From contig JAEZAD010000020.1 of NCBI GenBank assembly GCA_023430565.1, positions 1 through 44,608 on the forward strand: a stretch of DNA of 44,608 bases. The letters run 5' to 3'. This document shows positions 1 to 8,408 of the stretch, in pieces (the first letter of the stretch is position 1; every line of letters begins with the position of its first letter). The notes beneath the pieces were generated by a model. The model saw only the letters and a program-made list of their open reading frames with translations. It was not told where the DNA came from and did not search any database. The DNA comes from Verrucomicrobiota bacterium (GTDB lineage: Bacteria; Verrucomicrobiota; Verrucomicrobiia; Opitutales; Opitutaceae). The translations under genes and the position numbers were made by a program.

Positions 1-483
1 CGGCCGGTCCTCGTCGATCCGCAACCACGCCCGCGCCTTCAACCGGCGATCGTGATGCCGCGCGAAAACCGCCGCTTCCTTCGTCGATCGCGGCAGCAGA
101 TTGAAAAACTCCCGCAGCCGCACCGGATCGAACCGCGTCATCGGCGGCAGCTGCCACAAGATCGGGCCGAGTTTTTCGTTCAACCGCAGCACGCCCGACG
201 CGAAGAAATTCGCCGTCGGCGCCACCACCTCCTTCAACCGCTTCAGATGCGTGATGAAGCGCGGGCCTTTCAGCGCGAACACGAAATCGTCCGGCGTCTC
301 CTCATACCACGTCCGAAAACACGCCGGCCGCTGCATCGAGTAGAACGTCCCGTTGATCTCGATCGTCCGCACCCGGCGCGACGCATACGCCAGCTCGTTT
401 TTCTGCGTCAGGCCTTTCGGAAAAAAACTCCCGCGCCACGGCGCATACGTCCAACCGGAGATGCCGATGCGAATGTCCGCCAT
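1..483 (-). CDS. DUF72 (YecE-like) family protein, 3' end cut by window
   Basis: The first 161 codons are visible and the gene runs off the left edge. The N-terminus MADIRIGISGWTYAPWRGSF, followed by FPKGL and later by RTIEINGTFYSMQRP and FALKGPRFITH, is the typical opening of DUF72/YecE proteins, which fold as a TIM-like barrel. The family's biochemical role is not firmly known, so none is claimed. The start at the ATG on 483 puts the conserved I-G-I-S-G-W motif at residues 6-11, as usual for the family. The gene is divergent from the small membrane protein at 657. Family assignment is confident; function is not. Confidence 0.88.
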   Translation of the reverse strand, partial: MADIRIGISGWTYAPWRGSFFPKGLTQKNELAYASRRVRTIEINGTFYSMQRPACFRTWYEETPDDFVFALKGPRFITHLKRLKEVVAPTANFFASGVLRLNEKLGPILWQLPPMTRFDPVRLREFFNLLPRSTKEAAVFARHHDRRLKARAWLRIDEDRP

Positions 484-656
484 CCGTCACCTTACCCGCC
501 CCCGGACCACCTGCCATGGGCAAAATCTTGGGCCCGCCCATCCGAACACTCCCGATTCCTTCGCCCCCTCGGCCGCCCGCCCGAACCGTCATGGCGAACG
601 CTCGCGCGTTTCGCCTGTCCCTCGCCATGCTTCGCAACCCTCAACTTCAAAACGCC

Positions 657-833
657 ATGGGATTCGATAAAGACGACACGCGCCCGGTCGTGGACGTGAA
701 CCGCCGCACCACCAAGGTAAACATCTGGATGGCGGTCTCGATCCTCGTCTTCTTCGCCCTCGCCATCGTCGTGGTGTGGGCGCTCTGGAACGATCCGTCC
801 TCCGCGACCACCGAGGCCGTCCCCCTCCCCTGA
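657..833 (+). CDS. small single-pass membrane protein, hypothetical
   Basis: This encodes a 58-residue protein. A charged N-terminal part (MGFDKDDTRPVVDVNRRTTKV) is followed by one hydrophobic segment at about residues 23-46 (NIWMAVSILVFFALAIVVVWALW) and a short tail. The frame is open further upstream, to 516, but that extension is Pro/Arg-rich like a shadow frame, so the ATG at 657 is preferred. I do not recognise a family. The composition suits a small inner-membrane protein. A possible stem-loop overlaps the stop codon. Whether the gene is expressed cannot be judged from sequence alone. Confidence 0.5.
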   Translation: MGFDKDDTRPVVDVNRRTTKVNIWMAVSILVFFALAIVVVWALWNDPSSATTEAVPLP

Positions 834-852
834 CGTCGCACGCTGCGGCGTC
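832..852 (+). terminator. stem-loop overlapping the stop codon, weak terminator candidate
   Basis: GACGTCGC at 832-839 pairs with GCGGCGTC at 845-852 (8 bp including one T-G wobble) around a 5-nt loop. The hairpin begins inside the TGA stop of the small membrane protein. No T-run follows, so it would be at most an RNA-stabilising or weak termination structure. Confidence 0.3.
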
Positions 853-1087
853 GTGGATGCCGCGAGCGTTTGGCCGCTCGGGCCTTAATACGCCCCGGCG
901 TTTTCTCCGCGCCCGCTTTCCCGCGCACCGCTTCAGAGGATTCCCGGATGACGTTCGGGTCCCCTCGGTGGAACCCCCCGCCGCCTTTGCGGCACCATCC
1001 CAACGGCTGACCGTTTCGCGCCGCGCTCCCGCTCGCGAGTCGCTCCCCGTCAGCTCTACAACGCAAAAACCCTCAACCCGAATTCCC

Positions 1088-1630
1088 ATGTCCAAGACCA
1101 CCAGTCTGCACGAACTTCTGATCGACGAGCTTCAGGATCTCTATAACGCCGAGACCCAGCTCACCAAGGCCCTGCCCAAAATGGCCAAGGCCGCCACCGA
1201 CGAATCACTCAAAGCCGGCTTCGAAGAGCACCTCGACCAAACTCACGAACACATCGCCCGCCTCGAACGCGCGATGGAGCTCCTCGAGGCCCCGACCAAG
1301 GGCAAGACCTGCAAAGCCATGAAAGGCCTCATCGCCGAAGGAGAGGAAAAGATCAAAGAGGACGCCTCCTCCGCCGTGAAGGACGCCGCCCTCATCGGCG
1401 CCGCCCAAAAGGTCGAGCACTACGAAATCGCCGGCTACGGCACCGTTCGCACCTACGCCGAGCTGCTGGGCGAAGACGAGGTCGTCTCGCTTCTCCAGGA
1501 AACCCTCGACGAAGAAGCCGAGACCGATCGCAAACTGACCCAACTCGCCTCCTCGCTCAATCTCAAGGCCGAGACCGAGGGCGATGACGCCGCCGACGAC
1601 GAAATGGAAGACGAGCCTGAGACGAAGTAA
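1088..1630 (+). CDS. DUF892 / YciE-like ferritin-fold stress protein
   Basis: This is a 180-residue protein. Residues 1-160 match the DUF892 (YciE/YciF) pattern: LHELLIDELQDLYNAETQLTKALPKMAKAA near the start, then HEHIARLERAMELL, KGLIAEGEE, and VEHYEIAGYGTVRTYAELLGEDEVVSLLQETLDEE. The repeated Glu/His positions lie on four predicted helices, as in ferritin-like bundles. The C-terminus is a very acidic tail rich in Glu and Asp. The start at ATG 1088 is chosen because the open frame further upstream (to 776) is low-complexity Arg/Pro sequence. Family members are known to be induced by osmotic and other stress in enterobacteria. Such a role here is inference, supported by the stress-type neighbours. 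Confidence 0.9.
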   Translation: MSKTTSLHELLIDELQDLYNAETQLTKALPKMAKAATDESLKAGFEEHLDQTHEHIARLERAMELLEAPTKGKTCKAMKGLIAEGEEKIKEDASSAVKDAALIGAAQKVEHYEIAGYGTVRTYAELLGEDEVVSLLQETLDEEAETDRKLTQLASSLNLKAETEGDDAADDEMEDEPETK

Positions 1631-1713
1631 ACGTGTCCCTCTGCCTCAGCTTTTCTCGCGGCTCCGTGCCCGGGCCTCTCCCGTGGCGGAGCCGCACCCT
1701 TTCCCCTATTTCG

Positions 1714-1729
1714 CACGTTCAGAAACGTG
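1714..1729 (+). promoter_or_regulatory. short inverted repeat in leader of DUF2934 gene
   Basis: CACGTT at 1714-1719 and AACGTG at 1724-1729 are perfect inverted copies separated by 4 nt. They end 21 nt before the ATG at 1751. The repeat could be an operator half-site pair or a small RNA hairpin. Nothing else supports a specific regulator. Confidence 0.3.
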
Positions 1730-1750
1730 TCTAATATTTCCGATCCAACC

Positions 1751-2032
1751 ATGAACGAAACGACTTCCACCTTCACCGCCAACCGCCAGCCCACGCAGGA
1801 CGAAATCTCCCGCAAAGCCAAAGAGCTCTGGGAAACCTACGGCCGCCCCGCCGGCCGCGACGAGGAGATCTGGCTCGAGGCCGAACGTGCCCTCCAGAGC
1901 CCCGCGAGCAACCCCGCCGCCGAGCCCACCAAGGACATCACGCCGGCGCCGCCTCGCGCCGCCGCCTCGCGCCCGTCCGCCGGCGGTGCCACGGCCACCC
2001 CGCGCATGCCGGGTTCGCGCAAGCGCGCCTGA
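1751..2032 (+). CDS. DUF2934 domain protein
   Basis: This is a 93-residue protein. Residues 12-45 (QPTQDEISRKAKELWETYGR and the following PAGRDEEIWLEAERAL) match the DUF2934 pattern: a helix with Ile/Ala/Leu repeats, a Gly-Arg-Pro turn and a second helix ending W-L-A-E. The rest is a Pro/Ala-rich tail ending in a basic GSRKRA. An in-frame GTG at 1727 could add eight residues, but the ATG at 1751 is the simpler start. The function of the family is unknown. It follows the DUF892 gene by about 120 bases in the same direction, with no clear terminator between. Confidence 0.78.
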   Translation: MNETTSTFTANRQPTQDEISRKAKELWETYGRPAGRDEEIWLEAERALQSPASNPAAEPTKDITPAPPRAAASRPSAGGATATPRMPGSRKRA

Positions 2033-2118
2033 GCGCCCGCACGCGTCCGAACCACGCCGCCCGCGCGCGAAGCCCGCTCAAAACGAGCTTCGCCGCCTCC
2101 AGCCGACCCCGATGTATT

Positions 2119-2163
2119 GATAGGGGATTTCCCTATAAGTCACATCGGTGACAAATCCCCATC
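2119..2163 (+). promoter_or_regulatory. nested, mutually exclusive palindromes in sensor-kinase leader
   Basis: Three perfect inverted repeats occupy this short AT-richer stretch. ATAGGG (2120-2125) faces CCCTAT (2131-2136) across 5 nt. GTCAC (2139-2143) faces GTGAC (2148-2152) across 4 nt. GGGGATTT (2123-2130) faces AAATCCCC (2153-2160) across 22 nt, enclosing the second pair. The first and third use the same G-run, so only one can form in RNA at a time. The block ends about 20 nt before the GTG start at 2182. It may be an operator cluster or an RNA switch. Confidence 0.5.
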
Positions 2164-2181
2164 CTAACCTACTCTGGCGGC

Positions 2182-5100
2182 GTGTGGTTCCAGCCTCGCT
2201 TTCTCGTTCCGCCCGCTGAGCGAAACGCAACGACACGCTACGGCGTGCCCGCGCTCAGCCTCGTGCTCGCGATTTATCTTCGCGACGCCTCGTCGATTTG
2301 GTCCAACGCCCCGACGCCTTTCGCGTTTCTCCTTCCCGCCGTTTTTTTCGCCGCGTGGTTCGGGGGCGCGATCCCCGGCTTCGTCGTCGTCCTCGTCGGC
2401 GCCGTCCTCGGTCTGCTCGAGTTCCACCAGCCCTTTGCGATCTCGTCCGCGCGCGAAGCGCTTCAACTCGGCCTCTTCCTCGTCAACGGCATCCTTATCG
2501 CCCTGCTCTGCGCCGCCCTTCATCGCGCCGCCCACGGCGCCCGCGCCCGCGCCGACGACGCCGCGCGTCACTTCGCCATCATGGCGAACAACGCGCCCGT
2601 TCTCATCTGGTCCACCGACGCCACCGGCCGCTGCAGTTTCGTGAACCGCAACTGGCTCGCCTTCACCGGCCAGCCTCTTGAGACCGACGCCGAAGCTCCG
2701 CGCCCCGGCCAGATCCACCCCGCCGACGCCGGCCGCTACTCGAGCGTCTCCTCCGAAGCCATCGCCGCCCGCAAACCTTTCACCGTCGAATATCGCCTCC
2801 GGCGCGCCGACGGCTCCTATCGCTGGCTGCTCGAAAACGCCGTGCCGCGCCACGACAGCGAAGGAAACTACGAAGGCTACATCGGCTCCTGCAGCGACAT
2901 CACCGACTCGCGCAACGAGCGCGAGGAACTCGCTCTCCTCGGCCGCATTCACACCGCCCTCGCCGAGTCGCTCGATCTCGACCGCTGCGCCGAGGTCCTC
3001 GTGCAATCCCTCGTGCCCCGCGTCGCCGACTGGTGCTGCATCGACCTCGTCAACGACGGCGGCGAACTCGAACGCGTGCGTATCCATCATATGGATCGCT
3101 CCAGCAGCTCCCCGCCCGCGGCGGCGGCGTCCGGCCGCTTCCGGCCGCGGCAGCCCGACACCTGCGCCGCCCGCGTCCTTGCCACCGGCGAGACCCAGCT
3201 CGTCCGCAATCCCGACGAATCCGTCCTCCGCACCATCGCCTACGACGAGCTGCACTACCAGCGCCTCCGCTCGATCGGCGCCCTCAGCTATCTCGGCGTT
3301 CCGCTGCGCGCGCGCGGCCGCATCGTCGGCGTGCTCGCCCTCGCCACCGCCGAATCCGGCCGCGCGTTCGACGAGGCCGAACACCGCCTGATCCACAAGA
3401 TCGCCAGCCTCGCCGGCTTCGCCCTCGACAACGCCCGCCTTTACCGCAGCACCCGCGACGCGCTCGCCGCCGAGGAGCACGCCCTGCGCGAAATGCAGCG
3501 CAGCGAACGCCGCTTCCGCTTCGCCTGGGAAGCCAACCTGTTCGGCATGTGCACGGTCTCCAAGTCCGGCCAGATTGTCAGCGCCAACCAGGCCCTCACC
3601 GATCTGCTCGGCTACACCCCCGAGGAAATCGCCTCCGGCCGCGCCAGCCTCAACGACCGCACCGCCGCCTCCTGGCGCGCTGCCGACGATCGCGCCAACC
3701 TCGAGCTCCAGCTCACCGGCCGCTGCACGCCCTACGAGAAGGAATACCTCCGCCCCGACGGCTCCGTCGCGCAGGTGCTCGTCTGCGGCAGCCTCCTCCC
3801 CGACAGCGAGGAGTGCATGGCCTTCGTCCTCGACCTCACCGCGCGCAAACACGCCGAACGCGCCCTCGATCGCCAGCGCATGCTGCTTCACACCATCATC
3901 GACGCGATGCCCGCGATGGTCGGCTACATCGGGCCCGACGAACGCTTCTGGCTCCACAACGAAAAATACCGCAAATGGCTCGGCGTCGCCCCCGACGCCA
4001 TCGACGGCCGCACCATGCGCGAGCTGGTCGGCGACGTCGCCTACGAACGCATGGCCCCGTATCTCCGGGCCGCCCTGCGCGGGCGCAACATGCGCCACGA
4101 AATCACCCTTCGCACCGCCGACCGCGAACGCCACCTCATCGCCACGTATCGCCCCGACCGCGACACCGAGGGCCAAGTGTGCGGCCTCGTCATCCACGCC
4201 TACGACATCACCGAGCGCAAGGAGACCGAGCAGGCACTGGCCGACGCCCTCACCCGCTACCGTTTCCTCGCGAACGCCATGCCCCAGATGGTCTGGACCG
4301 CCTTGCCCGACGGCCAGCTCGACTACGTCAACCGCCGCTGGCTCGAGACCACCGGCATGACCGAGGTCGCCTCCCTCGGTTCACAGGGCTGGCTCGACGC
4401 CGTGTATCCGGATGATCGCGACACCACGCGCGAACAATGGCGCCAGGCCGTCGCCGATTGCACGCCCTTCCAGCACGAATGCCGCCTGCGCTGCGCGCCC
4501 GGGGAATGGCGCTGGCACCTCGTCCGCGCGCTCCCCCGCCGCGACGACCATGGCAACCTCGTCCAATGGGTCGGCAGCGCCACCGACATCGACGAACAGC
4601 GTCGCGCCTTCGCCGAGCTCGCCGACGCCCGCACCCGCCTCAAGGACTACGCCGATCAACTCGAGGTCCGCGTCCGCGCCCGCACCGCCACCCTGCGCGA
4701 AGCCAACGCGGAACTCGAGGCCTTCACGTATTCGGTTTCCCACGACCTGCGCACCCCGCTGCAGTTCGTCCGCGGCTTCGCCGAGGCCATCCGGGACGAA
4801 TCCACCGCCCTCGCCCCCGAGCATCGCGATTATCTGCACCGCATCATTCGCGCCGCCAGCCGGATGGATTCCATCATCCAGGACCTGCTCGCCTACAGCC
4901 GCCTGTCCCGCTCCGAAATGCAGCTCGTCGAACTCCCCCTGGACGACGTCGTCGCCGACGTCCTCATGCACCACCACGCCGCCATCCGCCAGGCCGGCGC
5001 ACGCATCGAAATCGATCGTCCGCTGCCGTCCGTTTTCGCCGATAAAACCGGCCTTTTCCAAGCCCTCTCCAACCTCGTCTCCAACGCCCTCAAGTTCACC

Positions 5101-5409
5101 CGCGCCGGCCAGCCGCCCCTCGTCCGCATTCGCGCCGAGTTCGTCGGCGAAGGCGCCCGGCTGTGGATCGAGGACAACGGCATCGGCATCGACCGCCGCC
5201 ATCACGAACGCATTTTCCAGTTGTTCGAGCGCCTCCACAGCCCGGCCGATTACCCCGGCACCGGCATCGGCCTCTCGCTCGTCCGCAAGGCGATCACCCG
5301 CATGGGCGGTCGCTGCGGCGTCGAGTCCACGCCGGACGAAGGCAGCCGTTTCTGGGTTGAATTCCCGCGGGCCTCCGCGCTTCTTCCTGCCGCGCATGCC
5401 ACCGCTTGA
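2182..5409 (+). CDS. membrane multi-PAS/GAF sensor histidine kinase
   Basis: This is a 1075-residue protein starting at GTG. Residues 20-118 form a compact hydrophobic region of several membrane segments, DUF4118-like in layout. Then come PAS (about 127-242, ending DITDSRNE), GAF (about 248-430), and three more PAS domains (about 440-553, 563-680 and 688-806). A coiled linker leads to the dimerisation domain with phospho-acceptor His854 in SHDLRTPLQ, and the ATPase domain has the N-box NLVSNALKFT, DNGIGID near 998 and GTGIGL near 1027. The type is the bacteriophytochrome/Rcp1-like class of kinases that pair with a single-domain receiver. The receiver gene overlaps its 3' end by 14 bases, so the two are almost certainly co-translated partners. 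The signal sensed is unknown. A complex palindromic leader precedes the start. Confidence 0.92.
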   Translation: MWFQPRFLVPPAERNATTRYGVPALSLVLAIYLRDASSIWSNAPTPFAFLLPAVFFAAWFGGAIPGFVVVLVGAVLGLLEFHQPFAISSAREALQLGLFLVNGILIALLCAALHRAAHGARARADDAARHFAIMANNAPVLIWSTDATGRCSFVNRNWLAFTGQPLETDAEAPRPGQIHPADAGRYSSVSSEAIAARKPFTVEYRLRRADGSYRWLLENAVPRHDSEGNYEGYIGSCSDITDSRNEREELALLGRIHTALAESLDLDRCAEVLVQSLVPRVADWCCIDLVNDGGELERVRIHHMDRSSSSPPAAAASGRFRPRQPDTCAARVLATGETQLVRNPDESVLRTIAYDELHYQRLRSIGALSYLGVPLRARGRIVGVLALATAESGRAFDEAEHRLIHKIASLAGFALDNARLYRSTRDALAAEEHALREMQRSERRFRFAWEANLFGMCTVSKSGQIVSANQALTDLLGYTPEEIASGRASLNDRTAASWRAADDRANLELQLTGRCTPYEKEYLRPDGSVAQVLVCGSLLPDSEECMAFVLDLTARKHAERALDRQRMLLHTIIDAMPAMVGYIGPDERFWLHNEKYRKWLGVAPDAIDGRTMRELVGDVAYERMAPYLRAALRGRNMRHEITLRTADRERHLIATYRPDRDTEGQVCGLVIHAYDITERKETEQALADALTRYRFLANAMPQMVWTALPDGQLDYVNRRWLETTGMTEVASLGSQGWLDAVYPDDRDTTREQWRQAVADCTPFQHECRLRCAPGEWRWHLVRALPRRDDHGNLVQWVGSATDIDEQRRAFAELADARTRLKDYADQLEVRVRARTATLREANAELEAFTYSVSHDLRTPLQFVRGFAEAIRDESTALAPEHRDYLHRIIRAASRMDSIIQDLLAYSRLSRSEMQLVELPLDDVVADVLMHHHAAIRQAGARIEIDRPLPSVFADKTGLFQALSNLVSNALKFTRAGQPPLVRIRAEFVGEGARLWIEDNGIGIDRRHHERIFQLFERLHSPADYPGTGIGLSLVRKAITRMGGRCGVESTPDEGSRFWVEFPRASALLPAAHATA

Positions 5410-5857
5410 TCCGATCCTGGTCGTCGAAGACGAACCCGACGCGATCACACTCCTCCGTCACGCCTTCGCCAAGAGCGGGATCCTCAACCCGGTCCAGACC
5501 GTCCACTCCGGCGACGAAGCCATCGCCTACCTCTCGAGCCAGGGCCGCTACGCCGACCGCACCGCCTTCCCGCTGCCCCGCTTCGTTCTGCTCGATCTCA
5601 AACTCCCGCGCTGCTCGGGTCACGAAGTGCTCGAATGGATTCGCGCCCAACCTCACCTGCGCAGCCTGCCCGTCATCGTCTTCACCTCGTCCAAGGAACG
5701 CACCGACGTTGCCCGCGCCTACGCCGCCGGCGCCAACTCCTATCTCGTCAAACCTTCATCTCTCGGCGGCCTGATCGAGCTCGCCACCGCATTTCGAAAC
5801 TACTGGCTCCTCCACAACGAGCCCGCGCCCATCCCGCTGCCGACCGCCGACCGCTGA
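5396..5857 (+). CDS. single-domain response regulator (Rcp1/CheY-like)
   Basis: This is a 153-residue protein consisting of one receiver domain. The acidic pair is Glu11/Asp12, the phospho-acceptor is Asp67 in FVLLDLKLPRCSG, the switch Thr97 is in VIVFTSS, and Lys119 is in SYLVKPSS. The insertion before the acceptor (SSQGRYADRTAFPLPRFVLLD) is typical of the Rcp1 subgroup that serves PAS/phytochrome-type kinases. There is no output domain. The start ATG lies 14 bases before the stop of the kinase gene, giving overlap and translational coupling. It is expected to accept phosphate from the upstream kinase; its downstream target is not evident in the window. Confidence 0.92.
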   Translation: MPPLDPILVVEDEPDAITLLRHAFAKSGILNPVQTVHSGDEAIAYLSSQGRYADRTAFPLPRFVLLDLKLPRCSGHEVLEWIRAQPHLRSLPVIVFTSSKERTDVARAYAAGANSYLVKPSSLGGLIELATAFRNYWLLHNEPAPIPLPTADR

Positions 5858-5939
5858 CCGCGCCTGGGAAAATCCACCGCGCCGAAATTGCCGCCTTTCC
5901 TCCGATGGCGCCGCGCCTCCGCTTTCGGCACAATGCCGC

Positions 5940-6494
5940 ATGCGCCTTCCGCTTTCTCCGACCCTGCTCCTCGCACTCTTCGCCCCGCTGCTCGCTCCCT
6001 CGCTGACCGCGCAAACCCGTTCGGACACCAAGGAAAACAGCCGCGCCGGCGAAACCGCGTCGGACCTCGCGCCCGCCGACCGGCGTTTCATCACCCGCTC
6101 GACCCGACTCGCGATGGAAGCGATTCGTCTCTCGCGCCTCGCCGCCGCCCGCGCCACAGACCCCGGGATCCGCGCGCTGGCCCGCACGATCGCCGACACT
6201 CGCGAAGCCTCCAGCTCCTCCCTTCTCCGTCTCGCCGCGAGCAAGGAGGTCGTCCTCCCCCTCGACGACGATCCGAACCTCACCCGCTGGCTCGAAAAGC
6301 AGGGAGCCGAGTTCGACCACGACTATCTCGACGAAATGAACGACGCCCTTCACGACACCCGGGAGCTCCTGCAGGATCGCATCGACGAGCCGCACGATCC
6401 TGACATCGCGCGTTTCGCCCGCGAGCAGCTCCCGTTCGCCCAGGAACATCTCCGCCGCACGGAAGAGCTCCTCCGCCAGCGGCAGTCGTCATAA
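5940..6494 (+). CDS. secreted DUF4142 protein
   Basis: This is a 184-residue protein. Residues 1-24 form a signal peptide (MRLPLSPTLLLALFAPLLAP followed by SLTAQT). The rest matches DUF4142: DRRFITRSTRLAMEAIRLSRLAAARATDPGIRALARTIADT, then two further helices with EFDHDYLDEMNDAL and IARFAREQLPFAQEHLRRTEELL. The fold is predicted to be an all-helical ferritin-like bundle exported to the periplasm. The function of the family is unknown. The gene lies 82 bases after the response regulator on the same strand and is convergent with the SDR gene. It is the second ferritin-like protein in this block, after DUF892 at 1088. Confidence 0.85.
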   Translation: MRLPLSPTLLLALFAPLLAPSLTAQTRSDTKENSRAGETASDLAPADRRFITRSTRLAMEAIRLSRLAAARATDPGIRALARTIADTREASSSSLLRLAASKEVVLPLDDDPNLTRWLEKQGAEFDHDYLDEMNDALHDTRELLQDRIDEPHDPDIARFAREQLPFAQEHLRRTEELLRQRQSS

Positions 6495-6528
6495 GCCGCT
6501 CGTCTCCTCAATCGACAGATTCCGTCAC

Positions 6529-7398
6529 TTAGCCGTTGATGATCTCACCGCCATTCGGGTGCAGCACCTGCCCCGTCATGTAGGACGAGTCCTCCGAGGC
6601 GAGAAACACATAGCACGGCGCCACTTCCTCCGGCTCGCCGGCCCGCTTCAGCGGCACGTCCGACCCAAACGTCGCCACGTGCTCCTTCGGAAAGGTCGCC
6701 GGGATCAGCGGCGTCCAGATCGGTCCGGGCGCGACGGCGTTTACCCGTATCCCTTTTTCGGCGACATTCAGTGCCAGCGAGCGCGTGAACGCCACGATCG
6801 CGCCCTTCGTCGCACTGTAATCGAGCAGATGCGGGCTGCCGCGATACGCCGTCACCGAGGTCGTGTTGATCACCGAACCTCCCTTCGGCAGATACGGCAG
6901 GACCGCCCGCGTCAGGTAGAAATACGCGAAGATGTTCGTTCGAAACGTCTGCTCGAGCTGCGCGTCCGAAATCTTCTCCAGCGACTCCTGCACATGCTGC
7001 TCGGCCGCGTTGTTCACGAGGATGTCGATCCCGCCAAACTTCGCGAGCGTCGCCGTCACCATCCGCTCGCACTCCTGCGAATTCCCCACGTCACCCGGCA
7101 GCAGCAGACACGCGCGCCCCAGGCTTTCGACGCGCTTGCGGGTGTCGACCGCGTCAGTCCGCTCCTCCAGGTAACCGACCGCGACATTCGCCCCTTCCTT
7201 GGCGAAGGCGAGCGCCACCGCCCGGCCAATACCGCTGTCGCCACCGGTGATCAGCGCCGTCTTCCCAGCCAGCCGTCCGCTGCCTCGCACCGCGTGGTTC
7301 TCACTGACCGGCCGCGGCGTCATCTCCGATTCCAGGCCGGGCTGATGCGACTGGGATTGCGGCGGACGCTGTTTCTCCTTCGGGGCTGATTTTTTCAT
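6529..7398 (-). CDS. short-chain dehydrogenase/reductase, stress-type (YghA/YhdF-like)
   Basis: This is a 289-residue NAD(P)-dependent oxidoreductase. A basic, Gln/Pro-rich N-terminal extension of about 40 residues precedes the Rossmann fold, with the cofactor motif TGGDSGIGRA, the structural NNAAEQ motif, the catalytic Ser in NTTSVTAYRG and the Tyr/Lys pair in LDYSATKGA. The end (DSSYMTGQVLHPNGGEIING) is typical of the YghA/YhdF/YdaD group, whose Bacillus members are general stress proteins. The ATG at 7398 (MKKSAPKEKQ) is preferred over an upstream one because homologues have a short extension of this kind. The substrate cannot be read from the sequence. A long spacer with a terminator-like hairpin lies upstream. 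Confidence 0.88.
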   Translation of the reverse strand: MKKSAPKEKQRPPQSQSHQPGLESEMTPRPVSENHAVRGSGRLAGKTALITGGDSGIGRAVALAFAKEGANVAVGYLEERTDAVDTRKRVESLGRACLLLPGDVGNSQECERMVTATLAKFGGIDILVNNAAEQHVQESLEKISDAQLEQTFRTNIFAYFYLTRAVLPYLPKGGSVINTTSVTAYRGSPHLLDYSATKGAIVAFTRSLALNVAEKGIRVNAVAPGPIWTPLIPATFPKEHVATFGSDVPLKRAGEPEEVAPCYVFLASEDSSYMTGQVLHPNGGEIING

Positions 7399-7700
7399 GT
7401 GGCAGTCGGCCACAACATCGCCCCGGAACCGCAATCCCTGAATAGGGCCCCCAACGGAAGCGTGCGCCGGGCGATTTCCGAGCCGGAGGCGACGTCAGCC
7501 GCGCGCTAAGTTCCGCATCGCCTGCGGCCTTCGCCTAAAACAAAGCGGCCGGGCTGCAATGCTGGCGGGTAAGCGCCTGGGGTGTGCATCGCAGCCCGGC
7601 CATCCGAATGGCAGGAAAAGAATATCAGCCGCCGTTCACTCTGCGAATCAGGCTGCGGCTCCACGCCGGCACCGGAGCTTCTCCGACGCCCGTCCCAAAG
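7399..7700. other. 302-base non-coding spacer between regulator and SDR gene
   Basis: No credible gene is seen on either strand. The right half holds the long hairpin and T-rich tail described separately. The left half, which would be the SDR promoter region on the minus strand, shows nothing distinctive beyond local GC-rich inverted pairs. Confidence 0.6.
7534..7601 (-). terminator. Rho-independent terminator with a branched hairpin
   Basis: On the minus strand, GGCCGGGCTGC (7601-7591) pairs perfectly with GCAGCCCGGCC (7557-7547). After one mismatch the stem continues with GCAT/ATGC. The loop contains a second small stem, GGCG (7564-7567 on the plus strand) with CGCC. The stem is followed by GCTTTGTTTT (7546-7537), a T-rich tail. 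It lies about 100 bases after the stop of the NarL-type regulator and before the SDR start, so it should end the kinase/regulator transcript. Confidence 0.65.
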
Positions 7701-8408
7701 TTAGACGATGCCCTCGCTCTTCACCCACTGAATCGCATGCCGCACCAGCTCGGTGCCGCTTTCGAGCCGCAGCTTCAGCTTCAAATGCTCGCGATACGAA
7801 TCGATGGTCTTGACGCTCAGGTTCAGCTTCGAGGCGATCTGGCGCGTCCCATAACCGTTGCCGATCAGCTGAAACACTTCCATTTCGCGATCGCTCAGCG
7901 TGTCGATCGAGAAAACGACCTCTTCCTTCCGGTTGTTCACCAGACGGTGCAGCATCTTCTCCTTCATCTTGTCGCTGAGATAGAGCTCGCCGGAAAGCAC
8001 GCGCCGGATCGCGGTCAGGATCTTCGCGCTCGCCTCGTGCTTCATGATATAGCCCTTCGCTCCCGCGCGCAGCGCACGCTCGGCAAAAAGGCTCTCGTCG
8101 TGCATCGACATGATGAGGACCGGCATCTCCGGCCGCAGCGCCTTCAAATGCTTCATCAGCTCGATTCCGCTCGTCGTTTTCAGCGTGATGTCCACCAGCG
8201 CGACGTCCGGATTCAACTTTTGTATCATGTCGATGGCTACAGGCGCGCTGTCGGCCTCGCCGCAAACCGTGAGATCGCGCTCCTGATTGATCAGCACCGC
8301 GACGCCTTGCCGCGTGATCGGATGATCATCCACCAGGAAAATGCGACTCTTCGTCGGGGTCGCCGTCGCGCTCGGCGCCGAGGTATCGGGGTCGGAAATC
8401 GTTTTCAT
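7701..8408 (-). CDS. NarL/FixJ-type response regulator
   Basis: This is a 235-residue protein. The receiver domain (about 20-140) has the acidic pair Asp27/Asp28, phospho-acceptor Asp73 in DVALVDITLKTTSGIELM and the switch region VLIMSMHDE. A linker leads to a LuxR-type helix-turn-helix at about 170-230 (TLSDREMEVFQLIGNGYGTR, then QIASKLNLSVKTIDSYREHL). The ATG at 8408 overlaps the TGA of the upstream kinase (ATGA), which fixes the start; the long open frame further upstream is only a shadow of the kinase gene. It is the transcriptional output partner of the kinase at 8405-10087. Its target genes are unknown. Confidence 0.93.
   Translation of the reverse strand: MKTISDPDTSAPSATATPTKSRIFLVDDHPITRQGVAVLINQERDLTVCGEADSAPVAIDMIQKLNPDVALVDITLKTTSGIELMKHLKALRPEMPVLIMSMHDESLFAERALRAGAKGYIMKHEASAKILTAIRRVLSGELYLSDKMKEKMLHRLVNNRKEEVVFSIDTLSDREMEVFQLIGNGYGTRQIASKLNLSVKTIDSYREHLKLKLRLESGTELVRHAIQWVKSEGIV

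Noticed and set aside
776..1087. N-terminal extension of the DUF892 protein to 776
   Set aside because: The added 104 residues are Arg/Pro/Ser shadow-like, and family members begin at the ATG on 1088.
2164..4197. 677-codon open frame on the minus strand opposite the first sensor kinase
   Set aside because: Its sequence is Gly/Ala/Glu/Val repeats typical of antisense to C-ending codons; the plus strand has clear PAS and GAF domains.
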